Below, piece by piece: positions 8,324 to 15,812 of a DNA stretch of 30,493 nucleotides (positions are counted from its first letter, which is position 1; each line of letters begins with the position of its first letter). The notes below the pieces were generated by a model. The model saw only the letters and a program-made list of their open reading frames with translations, was not told the origin of the DNA and did not search any database. The stretch comes from Streptomyces aureocirculatus. Its GTDB lineage: Bacteria; Actinomycetota; Actinomycetes; Streptomycetales; Streptomycetaceae. The stretch lies in contig NZ_JOAP01000078.1 in assembly GCF_000720475.1 (NCBI RefSeq), forward strand, positions 1 to 30,493, read 5' to 3'. Both the position numbers and the translations under genes were made by a program.

Positions 8324-8626
8324 CCAGTCAACCTACAAGCAGCCACCCCGTACAGCACCTGGGGCTATGAAAGTGACCCGAGCGGGCAGACGCACCTGTA
8401 CACGCATCTGATCGCCCACCAGGACGGGCCGGATGCCGAGCCTCGTGTCTGGATCACCCCGCCGCCCCATGTGGTGCACGACGTCGACGGCCAGCCATAT
8501 CGAGGCCGCGATCGTGGCGGGCTGGGCGGTGGCGAGATGCCGGGCGCGGGTGCGGAGCTCGTCGACGGTCACCGTCTTGTAGGGGCGGCGGCGCCGAGCA
8601 GGTTGTTGAGGCGGGAGGCGACGAGT
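8324..8626. other. Decayed stretch left of the IS481 fragment
   Basis: No intact gene is visible. The minus strand carries an open stretch with TVDELRTRARHLATAQ and IWLAVDVVHHMG that looks like real protein, but I do not recognise its family and it has no credible start. It is probably another gene fragment left by IS-mediated rearrangement. Confidence 0.35.
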
Positions 8627-8898
8627 GTCAAGATCGGGTACACGTACCTGCACCCGGCGCTCGACGACCACTCCCGGCTCGCCTACACCAAGGCCCTGGA
8701 CGACGAGAAGGCCGTGACCGCGGCCGTCTTCTGGCACCGTCCGTGGCCTTCCTCGCCGCCCACGGCATCACCCCGCTCCGCCGCTGCCTCACCGACAACG
8801 GCTCGTGCTAACGGCCTACGACCTGGGCCAACGCCCTCGCCGCGACCGGCACAAAGCACAAACGGACCAGGCCCTACACCCCGCGCACGAAGCACCCG
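8627..8898 (+). pseudogene. IS481-family transposase fragment with frameshift and stop
   Basis: The first part encodes GYTYLHPALDDHSRLAYTKA and DEKAVTAAVFWHR. After a frameshift near 8738 the frame continues AFLAAHGITPLRRC and LTDNGSC. It then has a TAA where the family has a tyrosine codon, followed by WANALAATGTKHKRTRPYTP. These are catalytic-core motifs of IS481 transposases: the second Asp is in LTDNGS and the first in LDDHSR. Both ends are missing, so it cannot be active. Confidence 0.8.
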
Positions 8899-9125
8899 GG
8901 GCAGAACCCGCACGGTGCGCACCGCATCGGTCCCGGCCACATCGTTGGCGGCGGCGACGATCCGCGCGGTGATCAGGCGGAGCTGGGTGGCGTAGGCGGG
9001 CGAGTCCAGGCACAGGTCCAGATGCCCGGTCTCAGGGTGGAAGGCGACGGTGCGGACGTGGTGGTGCAGGCGTGGGGCGACGGCGGTGGTGATGTCGGGC
9101 CAGCGGTCCAGGACGGTGCTGCCGC
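8895..9125 (-). pseudogene. DUF721 (DciA-like) gene fragment
   Basis: The minus strand reads STVLDRWPDITTAVAPRL, HHHVRTVAFHPETGHLDLCL and DSPAYATQLRLITARIVAAA. This is the core of the actinobacterial DUF721/DciA family, whose members are linked to DnaB helicase loading. There is no start of its own: the frame is fused at about 9122 to an IS630-type transposase N-terminus. At the other side it runs into the IS481 fragment. This is a dead piece, not the cell's working dciA-type gene. Confidence 0.6.
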
Positions 9126-9285
9126 CGGCTGAGGCCAGCAGCATCATCGCCCGTCGAAACCGCACGGAGCTGGTACTGCCTCTCCAGATGATGTGCTGGA
9201 GTTTCTGACCCTCCTGCTCGGTCAGCCTGCGAACCCGAACCGGTTGTGCCGTCCCGCCTCCCCACGCTGGTTGGAGAAGTCATTT
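9122..9285 (-). pseudogene. IS630-family transposase N-terminal fragment
   Basis: The minus strand encodes PVRVRRLTEQEGQKLQHII followed by RRAMMLLASAGG. This is the start of the helix-turn-helix domain of Streptomyces IS630-type transposases. The similarity stops abruptly after ASAGG, where the DUF721 fragment begins in the same frame. No credible start codon is seen upstream. Confidence 0.65.
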
Positions 9286-9420
9286 CCAACCAGCACAACG
9301 AGCAACTCGGCGAACCTTCCCGGTCACAGCACTAGGCACCCCCACCCTGACACCCATAGACGCTAATCTGGATGGTGAACACGCTTGCGAAACACAGGAA
9401 CTGACTTCACGGGGGAGATC

Positions 9421-10000
9421 GTGTCCGGCTTACCCTTCGCCCTTCCCGGTCGTTTCTGGCGGGGGAATCTGCACAGCCACTCCGACCGGTCCGACGGAGC
9501 CCTGTCCCCCGCGGAGACGACCCGTCGCTACCGGGAGGCCGGGTACGACTTCCTCGCCCTCACCGACCACTTCCGGGCCGAGTACAACTTCCCGCTGACC
9601 GATACCCAGCCGCTGCGCAGTCCCGGCTTCACCACCTTGCTGGGTGCCGAACTGCACGCGCCGCGGACCGAGGCCGGTCCGTCGTGGCATATCGTCGCCG
9701 TTGCTGGCGGCCCTCAAGTCCGGGCACTACTACTCCAGCACCGGCCCCGAACTGCACGACATTCAACTGCACGGCGATCAGCTCTCGGTGCGGTGCTCGC
9801 CCGCCGTCAAGGTGCTGGTCACCGGGGGTGCCCCGGGCGCCCAGGTGCGTCAGGGCCAGGCCCTGACGCAGTGCACCCTGCCCGTGGCGATGTTCCGCCG
9901 CAGCTACTGCCGGATCACGGTAGAAGATGCTGCCGGCGGCCGCGCCTGGAGCAACCCGATCCGTCTGGGCTCCCGCACACCCGTTGCTGGCCAGCGCTGA
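9421..10000 (+). pseudogene. PHP-domain phosphoesterase with internal deletion and frameshift
   Basis: The N-terminal part (GTG 9421) holds the PHP metal-binding motifs NLHSHSDRSDG and FLALTDHF and stays in frame to about 9700. A shifted frame then carries the family's C-terminal part, ALKSGHYYSSTGPELHD to AWSNPIRLG, ending at 10000. The middle of the domain, with the later histidine/aspartate metal ligands, is missing (probably more than 100 residues). It is therefore a pseudogene. GGGGGAG lies just before the GTG. Confidence 0.75.
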
Positions 10001-10054
10001 CCCGCCCACGACCCGCCCATGTCGCAGTCGAGCCCACCGAAGGGAACTCACACC

Positions 10055-10618
10055 GTGTACTGGCCCGCCCTCCGCGCACTCTCCTACGGGGCGCTGACGC
10101 CCGAGCAACTGTCCTGGCTGCACGAGAGCTTCTGCCTCTCGTCCCACCCCCGGACCGAGGGGCCCGGAGCAGCCCAGAGCATCGCCCACCGCGCCTTCGT
10201 CGACACCGCGGGAACGCCGCTGGTCCTGGACCTCGCCCGCACCGGCGAGTCCGGCTGGGTCTTCACCCTGTTCCACACCGGGCAGCAGCCCGACACCGCC
10301 ACCGTCGATGAGCACCGGGCCCACTTCCGTGCGGCCATCAACCTGATGGGCCTCACCCTCGTCGAGATCGACCCCCCGGCGGCGGCGGAGGAGGTCCTCG
10401 TCTCCACCACGGTGCCCGGGGCCGAGTCGGCCCTCGGCGCCCACTGGCCGCTGCCGCTGGAGGACCTTAGCCAGCTGTGGAGCCACCTCGGCCTGCGCGC
10501 GGACGCCCCCCGAGAGGTGAAGGCAACCAAGCTGCGCGGGCTCACACACACCCCTGCCTGGGCCGATGCTCCCGCCTCGCTGCGCCATGAGGCCGAGGAG
10601 TTCCTCCGCGGCAACTGA
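10055..10618 (+). CDS. Hypothetical cytoplasmic protein
   Basis: This 187-residue protein has no signal peptide or membrane segment. It starts at GTG 10055 with GAAGGGAA about 9 bases upstream; an ATG at 10019 in the same frame has no ribosome site. Visible features are an N-terminal helical part (LTPEQLSWLHESF), a strand pair around LVLDLARTGESGWVFTLF and a C-terminal helix (LRHEAEEFLRGN). I do not recognise the family. Codon use is typical of Streptomyces, suggesting a real gene, and it ends just before the complete IS element at 10643. Confidence 0.6.
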   Translation: MYWPALRALSYGALTPEQLSWLHESFCLSSHPRTEGPGAAQSIAHRAFVDTAGTPLVLDLARTGESGWVFTLFHTGQQPDTATVDEHRAHFRAAINLMGLTLVEIDPPAAAEEVLVSTTVPGAESALGAHWPLPLEDLSQLWSHLGLRADAPREVKATKLRGLTHTPAWADAPASLRHEAEEFLRGN

Positions 10619-10642
10619 ACACACCACCCGCACCAGGCCTAA

Positions 10643-11692
10643 CGAGCTCGTGCACCATTAGCGGTGGGACGTCGAGCTCTGGATCGTCGATCATGGCTGT
10701 GTGGTGGGGAACGTGAGGCGCACAGCGATCATCAGCGACCGTAGGATCACGGGCTTGTCGGCCGCTGTGATCGCGGAACTCGTCGCTGAAGTGGGACCGT
10801 TGTGGCACGAGCGGCACCAGGCCAGGCTTGCGTCCCGGCCGCGGAAGCGTGCGGTGGGCGCCGGCGCGAAGCACCGCCTCGTCTTCATCGACCGGCTGCT
10901 GGCCACGCTCGTGCATCTTCGCCACGGGGTTACTCATGACGTGCTGGCCTGCTGGTTCGGTGTGGACCGCTCGACTATCACCCGGGCCATCGGCGAGGTG
11001 CGGCCCCTGCTCGCGGAGCGAGGATGCACGGTCAGCCCCGACGTGCGGCTGCGAACCCTCGGCGAGGTCGTTGACCATCTGGGCCAGGCGAGGAAGACCG
11101 GCATCATCGATGGCACCGAGATCCGTGTCCGCCGCCCGGCCGTCGGCCGGAAGGACCGGGACAAGTTCATCTCCGGCAAGAGCAAGCAGAACGCCGTGAA
11201 GGCCATGGTGTTCACCGACGGGGACGGGCGACTGCTGTTCTGCAGCCCGACCAAGCCCGGAAGCTGCGCGGACATCACCCACGCCCGAGAGTTGGGGCTG
11301 GTCAAGCTCCTGGCCGACGGTCCAGCGGTCGAGATCCTCGCCGATGCCGGCTACCAGGGACTCGGAGCACAGACCGGCGGACGCGTCGTGACGCCACCGC
11401 ACCGCAAGTTCAAGAAGAACGCCCCGAACTGGTACGAGGAGATGCACGAGCGCCAGCGCAAGGCGCACTCCTCACGCCGCATCCGGGTCGAACACGGCAT
11501 CGCCCACCTGAAGAACTGGCGGGCGCTGACCCGCCACCTCGGCCGCCGCGAGCGCATGGACGACACCGTCCAAGCCATCGCCGGCCTACTGTCCCAGCAG
11601 CAGACCGCAGACCGGATCCTGGCTTGGCAGACGTGAGCACCACGGCTCCGCCTGGCACTGCGACGTCTCACTGCTAACCGTGCACGAGCTCG
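10643..11692 (+). mobile_element. Complete IS5-family insertion sequence (1050 bp)
   Basis: The ends are imperfect inverted repeats of about 30 bp. The left end is CGAGCTCGTGCACCATTAG and the right end, read inward on the minus strand, is CGAGCTCGTGCACGGTTAG. Each outermost part contains the palindrome CGAGCTCG. The element is flanked by direct TAA repeats at 10640-10642 and 11693-11695. A 3-bp TNA duplication is typical of the IS1031 group of IS5. It carries one transposase gene and looks intact. Confidence 0.85.
10701..11636 (+). CDS. IS5-family DDE transposase (DDE_Tnp_4 type)
   Basis: This 311-residue transposase has an N-terminal helix-turn-helix (VTHDVLACWFGVDRSTITRA, about residues 76-95) and a DDE catalytic domain. 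The first Asp is in GIIDGTEIRV, the second in EILADAGYQG and the Glu in IRVEHGIAHLKNW. Length and motif order match full-size family members, so the enzyme is probably active. The start could be GTG 10701 or GTG 10713; GGTGGGGA lies just before the latter. Confidence 0.88.
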   Translation: MVGNVRRTAIISDRRITGLSAAVIAELVAEVGPLWHERHQARLASRPRKRAVGAGAKHRLVFIDRLLATLVHLRHGVTHDVLACWFGVDRSTITRAIGEVRPLLAERGCTVSPDVRLRTLGEVVDHLGQARKTGIIDGTEIRVRRPAVGRKDRDKFISGKSKQNAVKAMVFTDGDGRLLFCSPTKPGSCADITHARELGLVKLLADGPAVEILADAGYQGLGAQTGGRVVTPPHRKFKKNAPNWYEEMHERQRKAHSSRRIRVEHGIAHLKNWRALTRHLGRRERMDDTVQAIAGLLSQQQTADRILAWQT

Positions 11693-11752
11693 TAAAGCGT
11701 GTTGCAGAAGGCTTTGATCAGGCAGGTCAGAGTGGGGTTGTGCCCTGTCTGA

Positions 11753-12211
11753 TCAGGCGGCGAGGGCGAGGTTGTGCATGTGTGCGATGGCTTGGACCGC
11801 GTGGTGGAGACCAGAGCCGCGCTGTCGGCAGTCTCGGAGGATCTTGTAGTGCTTCATGCGGGCGAAGGCGTGCTCGACGCGGGCCCGCACCCCGGGAACC
11901 GGCCGGGCCGCCGCGATCACTAGTTTGGTGTCGGCGTCGATGGTGACATGCACGTTCGCAGAGAAGCGGTAGTTGCCAGAGGAGGCGCCGACCTCCCGGT
12001 CACGGACGGGGATCAAGGTGCCGTCCACGATCCACAGCCGCTCGACCGCGTCGGCTGGGCGGGTGGTGGGTTCGATGGCCAGGAGCGGCGGCAGTCGCTG
12101 AATGACGCGGCACACCGTCGCCGGCGAGCATCCGAACAGCGGGGCGAGCTGCCGCATGGTGAGGTTCGTGCGGTAGTACACCGATACCAGCAGAACCCGG
12201 TCGGCCAGCAA
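11753..12211 (-). pseudogene. IS5-type transposase remnant, N-terminus and central part lost
   Basis: The minus strand gives LADRVLLVSVYYRTNLTMRQ, then the first catalytic Asp in WIVDGTLIPV. From VIAAARPVPG it jumps straight to VRARVEHAFARMKHYKILRD. Relatives have about 60 residues between these parts, including the second catalytic Asp, so this copy is inactive. The N-terminal ~50 residues are also missing. Its 5' side abuts the truncated nuclease gene at about 12205-12215, so this element or its imprecise decay removed the front of that gene. The 3' end of the element probably extends to about 11700. Confidence 0.8.
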
Positions 12212-12732
12212 AAGACACCAGGGTCGGCCGCCGCCGGGACCGTCCAGGCGTCGGCTGCGTGGTGCCCTGGTACGCCTCCGACCTGCAGTTCAGCAAGGCC
12301 AGAATCCCCGACGTGGCCAGACACATCACCTTGGCTCAGGCCTCCGACCTGCCCAAGCGCCTCACCCGTACCACCAACAGCACCATCCGCAAGGACAACC
12401 GTCGGCTGGCATGCGGCGACCGGAGTCCGGCCGGAGGCAAGAACTGCGACGAATACCCGCTCGCCACCTCCAGGAACGGAATGAGCGCGGGCGGCAAGCG
12501 CCGTACCTTCGACGGCTGCTCCTACAACGACATTCCCTCGGGCACCGGATCAAAGGGCGCCAGCGCCTGCGCGGTCCCCGAGAGGCAGAACAGCTCTCAG
12601 GGCGGCTCTACCACTGCCTTCTACAGGGACCAGCGGGTTCTGGACGGGGACCGCTTCGACGTGAAGATCATTCCTTGCGGCAGCCGGACCAGGACGGCTG
12701 AAAGCCTCCCTCAAGCAATGTCGCCGCACTAG
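12211..12732 (+). pseudogene. NucA/NucB DNase, copy 2, C-terminal fragment
   Basis: From 12211 the frame reads KDTRVGRRRDRPGVGCVVP, matching the GRPGVGCVVP segment of copy 1. It continues through LPKRLTRTTN, CDEYPLATSRNGMSAGGKRR and AFYRDQRVLDGDRFDVK. Only the last ~170 residues remain, and the signal peptide and beta-rich front domain are gone. The ancestral stop also seems lost: copy 1 has CCATGA where this copy has CCTTGC, so the frame runs on 18 residues to a TAG. The catalytic-domain motif is intact, but there is no start or export signal. Confidence 0.75.
12681..12700 (+). repeat. Decayed hairpin at the old nuclease terminus
   Basis: CAGCCG and CGGCTG are separated by 8 bases. The site lies at the position equivalent to the first hairpin after nuclease copy 1, but the stem is shorter and is now inside the read-through extension. 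Confidence 0.35.
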
Positions 12733-12821
12733 TGTCCGGGACTGGGCTCACCAACCACGGTCCGGCCCCGGGCACACCCGCCCTCAGGCGGACACACGGC
12801 AAAGGCCGGGAGGCAACGACG

Positions 12822-13424
12822 ATGCACACCGTGGAAGCCGTTGACGGTCTGTTCGGGCTCCTTGATGAAGGAGAACTCCCTGCGGACAGTGCGGACTGGT
12901 CCAACGGCCTGGTGGCCGTGATGACCGCGGGCGCGCTCATCGCCACGGGCACCGCTTTCGGCCCTGTCCGCGTGCAGGCAGTCACCGGCCTGGAAGCCCC
13001 GCCTGCAGCCGGCGACCAGGACGGGTGGGAAGAAATCATCGAAGTCACCGTGCAGGCGCCCGCCGGCCGGCTGCGAGCACACTCCCTCGAGGACAGCCAG
13101 TTTTCTGAGCTGCCGGTGCTGAGCACGCAAGGCGGCGGACCTTACCGCGTACGCGTCCACACCCGCGGCCGCGGCAACGCTCCCAGCCAAACCGAAGACG
13201 ATCCCGTCGAGGACTACCTGCTGCAGGTCTGGCCCGCAGGCGCCGACAGGGGCACGGTCATCCTGCGCAGCAGCGAGCGCATCGAGATGGCGCTGCGCGA
13301 ACCCTGGCCGTCAGGGCAGGCTCCGGATCCCGACGAAACCGGTGGAGACGAGGAAGAATTGCGCGCCCGGCTCTTGCGCGGTGGATCCGAGCCAATCCCG
13401 GACGCACAGGGCAAGAACGGATGA
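12822..13424 (+). CDS. ComJ/Nin-like nuclease inhibitor candidate, copy 2
   Basis: This 200-residue, strongly acidic soluble protein is homologous to 1453-2061 along almost the whole length. Shared parts are LFGLLDEGELPADSADWSN, WEEIIEVTVQAPAGRLR, RVRVHTRGRG and EDYLLQVWPAG. The ATG at 12822 has a GGGAGG ribosome site 5-6 bases upstream, the clearest start of the three copies. The gene is fully open with its ribosome site kept, although the partner nuclease has been reduced to a fragment. A plausible reason is continued protection against the same nuclease from neighbours. The C-terminal ~45 residues (PDPDETGGDEEELRARLLRG) are a charged tail. Confidence 0.62.
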   Translation: MHTVEAVDGLFGLLDEGELPADSADWSNGLVAVMTAGALIATGTAFGPVRVQAVTGLEAPPAAGDQDGWEEIIEVTVQAPAGRLRAHSLEDSQFSELPVLSTQGGGPYRVRVHTRGRGNAPSQTEDDPVEDYLLQVWPAGADRGTVILRSSERIEMALREPWPSGQAPDPDETGGDEEELRARLLRGGSEPIPDAQGKNG

Positions 13425-13529
13425 AGAGTTCGTAGCACACACGGCTGATCCGCTGGAGAGCCCTTCCAGGGCTGCTATGAACGTGAGCTGACGCTCGCCG
13501 ACAGTGCTACCGATTTGATCACTGCGGGG

Positions 13530-13808
13530 CTAGGCGTTGCCGCGATCGATACCCTGCGCCTGCACCAGCGCGGCCAGAAGCCGCTTGACGTCGCTCAGGT
13601 CGTCCTTGATCTCCCGTACGTCGCTTTCGATCGTCTCCAGGGCGCTGTGCGATGGAGCGGCACCGGGCGTGCCCAGGGCGTTAGCGGCAGTTCCAACAAG
13701 AAGATCAGTCAGATGGTGTGGAGCGGTGCCTTGCCGTGAACCGGCCCGGAGAGAAGAACTACGAGCGCAAGTTCGCTTGATGTCCCCCAGGACGCTTTTC
13801 AAGGTCAT
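13530..13808 (-). CDS. Possible small coiled-coil protein
   Basis: The C-terminal part, LETIESDVREIKDDLSDVKR then LLAALVQAQGI, has clean heptad spacing and resembles small coiled-coil proteins common in Streptomyces. The N-terminal part looks less protein-like, and the ATG at 13808 has no clear ribosome site. It overlaps weak open frames on the plus strand. It could be real, or a fragment. Confidence 0.35.
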   Translation of the reverse strand: MTLKSVLGDIKRTCARSSSLRAGSRQGTAPHHLTDLLVGTAANALGTPGAAPSHSALETIESDVREIKDDLSDVKRLLAALVQAQGIDRGNA

Positions 13809-13914
13809 CACAAACCCCGGGGCCTACAGCGCTGATCGCCGGATCAAGCCGCAGGGGGTCATCACCGCGTACAAGCCGTCGGGTCTCGCCGCTTCCTGCT
13901 AGGAGGACACGGCC

Positions 13915-14241
13915 ATGGCGACAGCTGAACAGGTGCGGGACCTGCTCGTGCCGCACCTCATGGGACAACTGGACGACACCCAGGCGGAGTTGGACGTTAC
14001 CGCCCTGGACGTGGTGGAAAGCGGCCGCAGCTTCACTCTCGTCCTGGAGGTCACCGCCTACCGTCAGCGCTGGCGGGTGCGACTGGACAGTGACCGCTCA
14101 GCGATGGCGCTGTTCAACGGAACACCGCCCCACCACCTGGTACGCGCTGTCGCCGCGGAGTTCTGTATCCGTCTCTTCGAGTGGTGGCACACGAAGAACG
14201 CGGAGAAGCAGTCAGCCAGGCTCGGAGAACGCATCGACTAA
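13915..14241 (+). CDS. Hypothetical small protein
   Basis: This 108-residue soluble protein has an excellent ribosome site (AGGAGG, 9 bases before the ATG). It has a helical start, a beta-rich middle (SFTLVLEVTAYRQRWRVRLD) and a helical end (AVAAEFCIRLFEWW). The family is unknown to me. A 40-residue open frame (13780-13902) ends inside its ribosome site, which would allow translational coupling if that frame is real. A strong hairpin follows 20 bases after the stop. Confidence 0.65.
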   Translation: MATAEQVRDLLVPHLMGQLDDTQAELDVTALDVVESGRSFTLVLEVTAYRQRWRVRLDSDRSAMALFNGTPPHHLVRAVAAEFCIRLFEWWHTKNAEKQSARLGERID

Positions 14242-14261
14242 CGGCCTGCGGTGCCACGCAC

Positions 14262-14290
14262 GACCCCCGCATCGAAGTGGTGCGGGGGTC
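14262..14290 (+). terminator. Terminator hairpin
   Basis: GACCCCCGCA pairs perfectly with TGCGGGGGTC across a 9-base loop, 20 bases after the gene at 13915. It can also serve the minus-strand AbiEii fragment that ends at 14357. Confidence 0.7.
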
Positions 14291-14356
14291 TTCGCCTGTG
14301 CTGGACGGCAGCGGTTCAGCCTGTGGGCCGCGATCTGGAACTGGCGCCCGCGCCGA

Positions 14357-14788
14357 TCACCCGGGCGCGTCGGGTCCGTCTGCGGGGTCTTCGGTGATCA
14401 GGCGGCTGTCGATGTCGGTGGCCCACCGCAGGGCCCAGGTGCGCAAGGTGTGGATCTGGTCGTCGCTCAGCCCGTAGTCGGCGAAGTCCTCGTCGTCCCA
14501 CCATTCGGCGCCGGTGAGGCGGTCACGGAGGTTGTGGAGGCTGAACTCGGTGCGGGCGTGGCGGCGGCCGAGGGTTTCCAGTTCGGCAGTGGAGCGGTGG
14601 TGGGAGGCGGCGTGGACGTCGATGAGGTCGCGGGCCGCGCCGCGGTCGGCCAGGGCGCGGACCTTGGTGCCGATGACGTCGTCGAGGGCGAGGACCAGGC
14701 CGTGCTCGGTGGGGGTGGGCGGGGACCAGAACACCTCTTTGAGGACGTCGACCTCGCACTCCTGGCCGGATGGGGAGCTCGCTGACGA
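14357..14788 (-). pseudogene. AbiEii/AbiGii-type nucleotidyltransferase toxin, N-terminus missing
   Basis: The minus-strand frame is open from 14788 and reads GQECEVDVLKEVFWSPP, LALDDVIGTKVRALADRG, ARDLIDVHAA and a C-terminal helical region. In full proteins of this family the front ~100 residues carry the nucleotidyltransferase GS(x)10D motif. That motif is absent here because a stop lies just upstream at 14789-14791. With the active site gone it cannot be functional. It abuts the RelE gene, suggesting a deletion joined two toxin-antitoxin loci. Confidence 0.65.
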
Positions 14789-14809
14789 TCAGCGGGCCCT
14801 CAATCGACC

Positions 14810-15054
14810 TCAGCGCACGCGCCCTAGGTGGATTACATTGACGCCGACCTGCTGGTCGCTGATCTCATACATCACGCGGTAGATCCCGACGTGGATGCGC
14901 AGCACATCGGTGCTGCCGAAAGAACCATCGGGGCGGGGGTCTTCGGCGAGGTGGTCGACGGCGGTGAAAACCTGGCGCACCCGGCGGGGTCGTCCTTGGC
15001 GAACCGCTCCGCCTGGGTGAGGGCCTCGGGTTCCCAGATGACCTCGTAGCTCAC
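14810..15054 (-). pseudogene. RelE/ParE-type toxin with a frameshift
   Basis: The gene starts at GTG 15054 with MSYEVIWEPEALTQAERFAK. It then needs a one-base correction at about 14980 (after DDPAG) to continue as VRQVFTAVDHLAEDPRPDG and LRIHVGIYRVMYEISDQQVG to the stop at 14810. Both halves together make a normal-length RelE-fold mRNA interferase. As written the toxin is broken. The start overlaps the antitoxin stop by four bases (GTGA), so translation is coupled. A sequencing error cannot be excluded. Confidence 0.75.
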
Positions 15055-15314
15055 GCCTCAGCTCCGCCGAACACGCGGCGGTATGCCTCGTCGTGCGGGA
15101 CGCCGGCGCTCTCGCCGCGGGCTTGACGGGCACGGTAGGCGGCCAGTGCTCGCATCTCTTGCAGTTCGAGGGCGTCGGCAGGGCTGACCAGTATGGCGAT
15201 GGTCTGCCCGTGGTCGGTGATGGCGACCGGTTCCCGGGTGGCGCTGACCTCGCGCGCAATGGCACCCAGGCGGGCGCGGGCTTCCACGATCGAGTAGGTG
15301 CTCTCCGTCGTCAT
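15051..15314 (-). CDS. Phd/YefM-type antitoxin
   Basis: This 87-residue protein has the classic N-terminal DNA-binding fold: TYSIVEARARLGAIAREV and the hairpin EPVAITDHGQTIAILVS. A helical C-terminal part that would wrap the toxin follows. The family binds its own promoter as a dimer and neutralises RelE-type toxins. It lies directly upstream of the frameshifted toxin, overlapping it by four bases. The ATG at 15314 is preferred because the family motif begins right after it; the long upstream open frame is not protein-like. Confidence 0.85.
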   Translation of the reverse strand: MTTESTYSIVEARARLGAIAREVSATREPVAITDHGQTIAILVSPADALELQEMRALAAYRARQARGESAGVPHDEAYRRVFGGAEA

Positions 15315-15339
15315 GCACACCAGCTTACGGAAGTGTGCA
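15314..15339. promoter_or_regulatory. Candidate Phd operator
   Basis: The inverted repeat TGCACAC and GTGTGCA, 12 bases apart, sits directly before the antitoxin start. Autoregulation through such repeats is normal for Phd/YefM. Confidence 0.4.
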
Positions 15340-15478
15340 CATGTCGGCGCGCCCTCTCGCCTAGCCTTCCCGGAGAGACGCGTGATCCCTGGCAACGATG
15401 CCTGTACCGGCCGCGCCCACCCGATCGCCGGGAAGGGCACGGGAGGCGCGGGGGCCGGGTGCCGGTCGTCCAAGGGCG

Positions 15479-15676
15479 CTACTCTGCCGGGTCCTCGTCG
15501 GCGTGCCGCACCGCCTTCTTCACGGCTTGCTCGACCTCGTGTCGAGGCTGGCCGGTGTCCTTGGCGTGCGCGGTGACGGCGGCCTGGAAGACGGCTGCCG
15601 CCTCGTACCAGCTGCGCCACTGCGCCTGACACTCCTCACCGAGAAGACCCGCGAGCTTGGCTCGTACCCGGTGTGA
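15479..15676 (-). pseudogene. Remnant of a small helical protein without a start codon
   Basis: The minus strand is open for 66 codons and reads KLAGLLGEECQAQWRSWYEA then AVFQAAVTAHAKDTGQ and ends KKAVRHADEDPAE. This looks like genuine helical protein, but no ATG, GTG or TTG precedes it in frame and a stop lies directly upstream. An ATG in another frame (15681) has GAAGG nearby, so a one-base loss near the start is possible. The family is not recognised. Confidence 0.4.
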
Positions 15677-15812
15677 TCATCCTTCTCCCGTGGGGGACGG
15701 CTGTCCGGCCCGGCCAGGCGGTCAGGAAGCGTCGGGCGGCCCTCCGAGCCGGGGCTCGGCGTACCCGCCGCCTCGAGCGGAGATGCAACAGGACGGCACA
15801 CATTTCCGCACA

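Noticed and set aside
15051..15632. 193-residue form of the Phd antitoxin
   Set aside because: The first ~105 residues are Arg/Pro-rich noise; the Phd fold begins right after ATG 15314.
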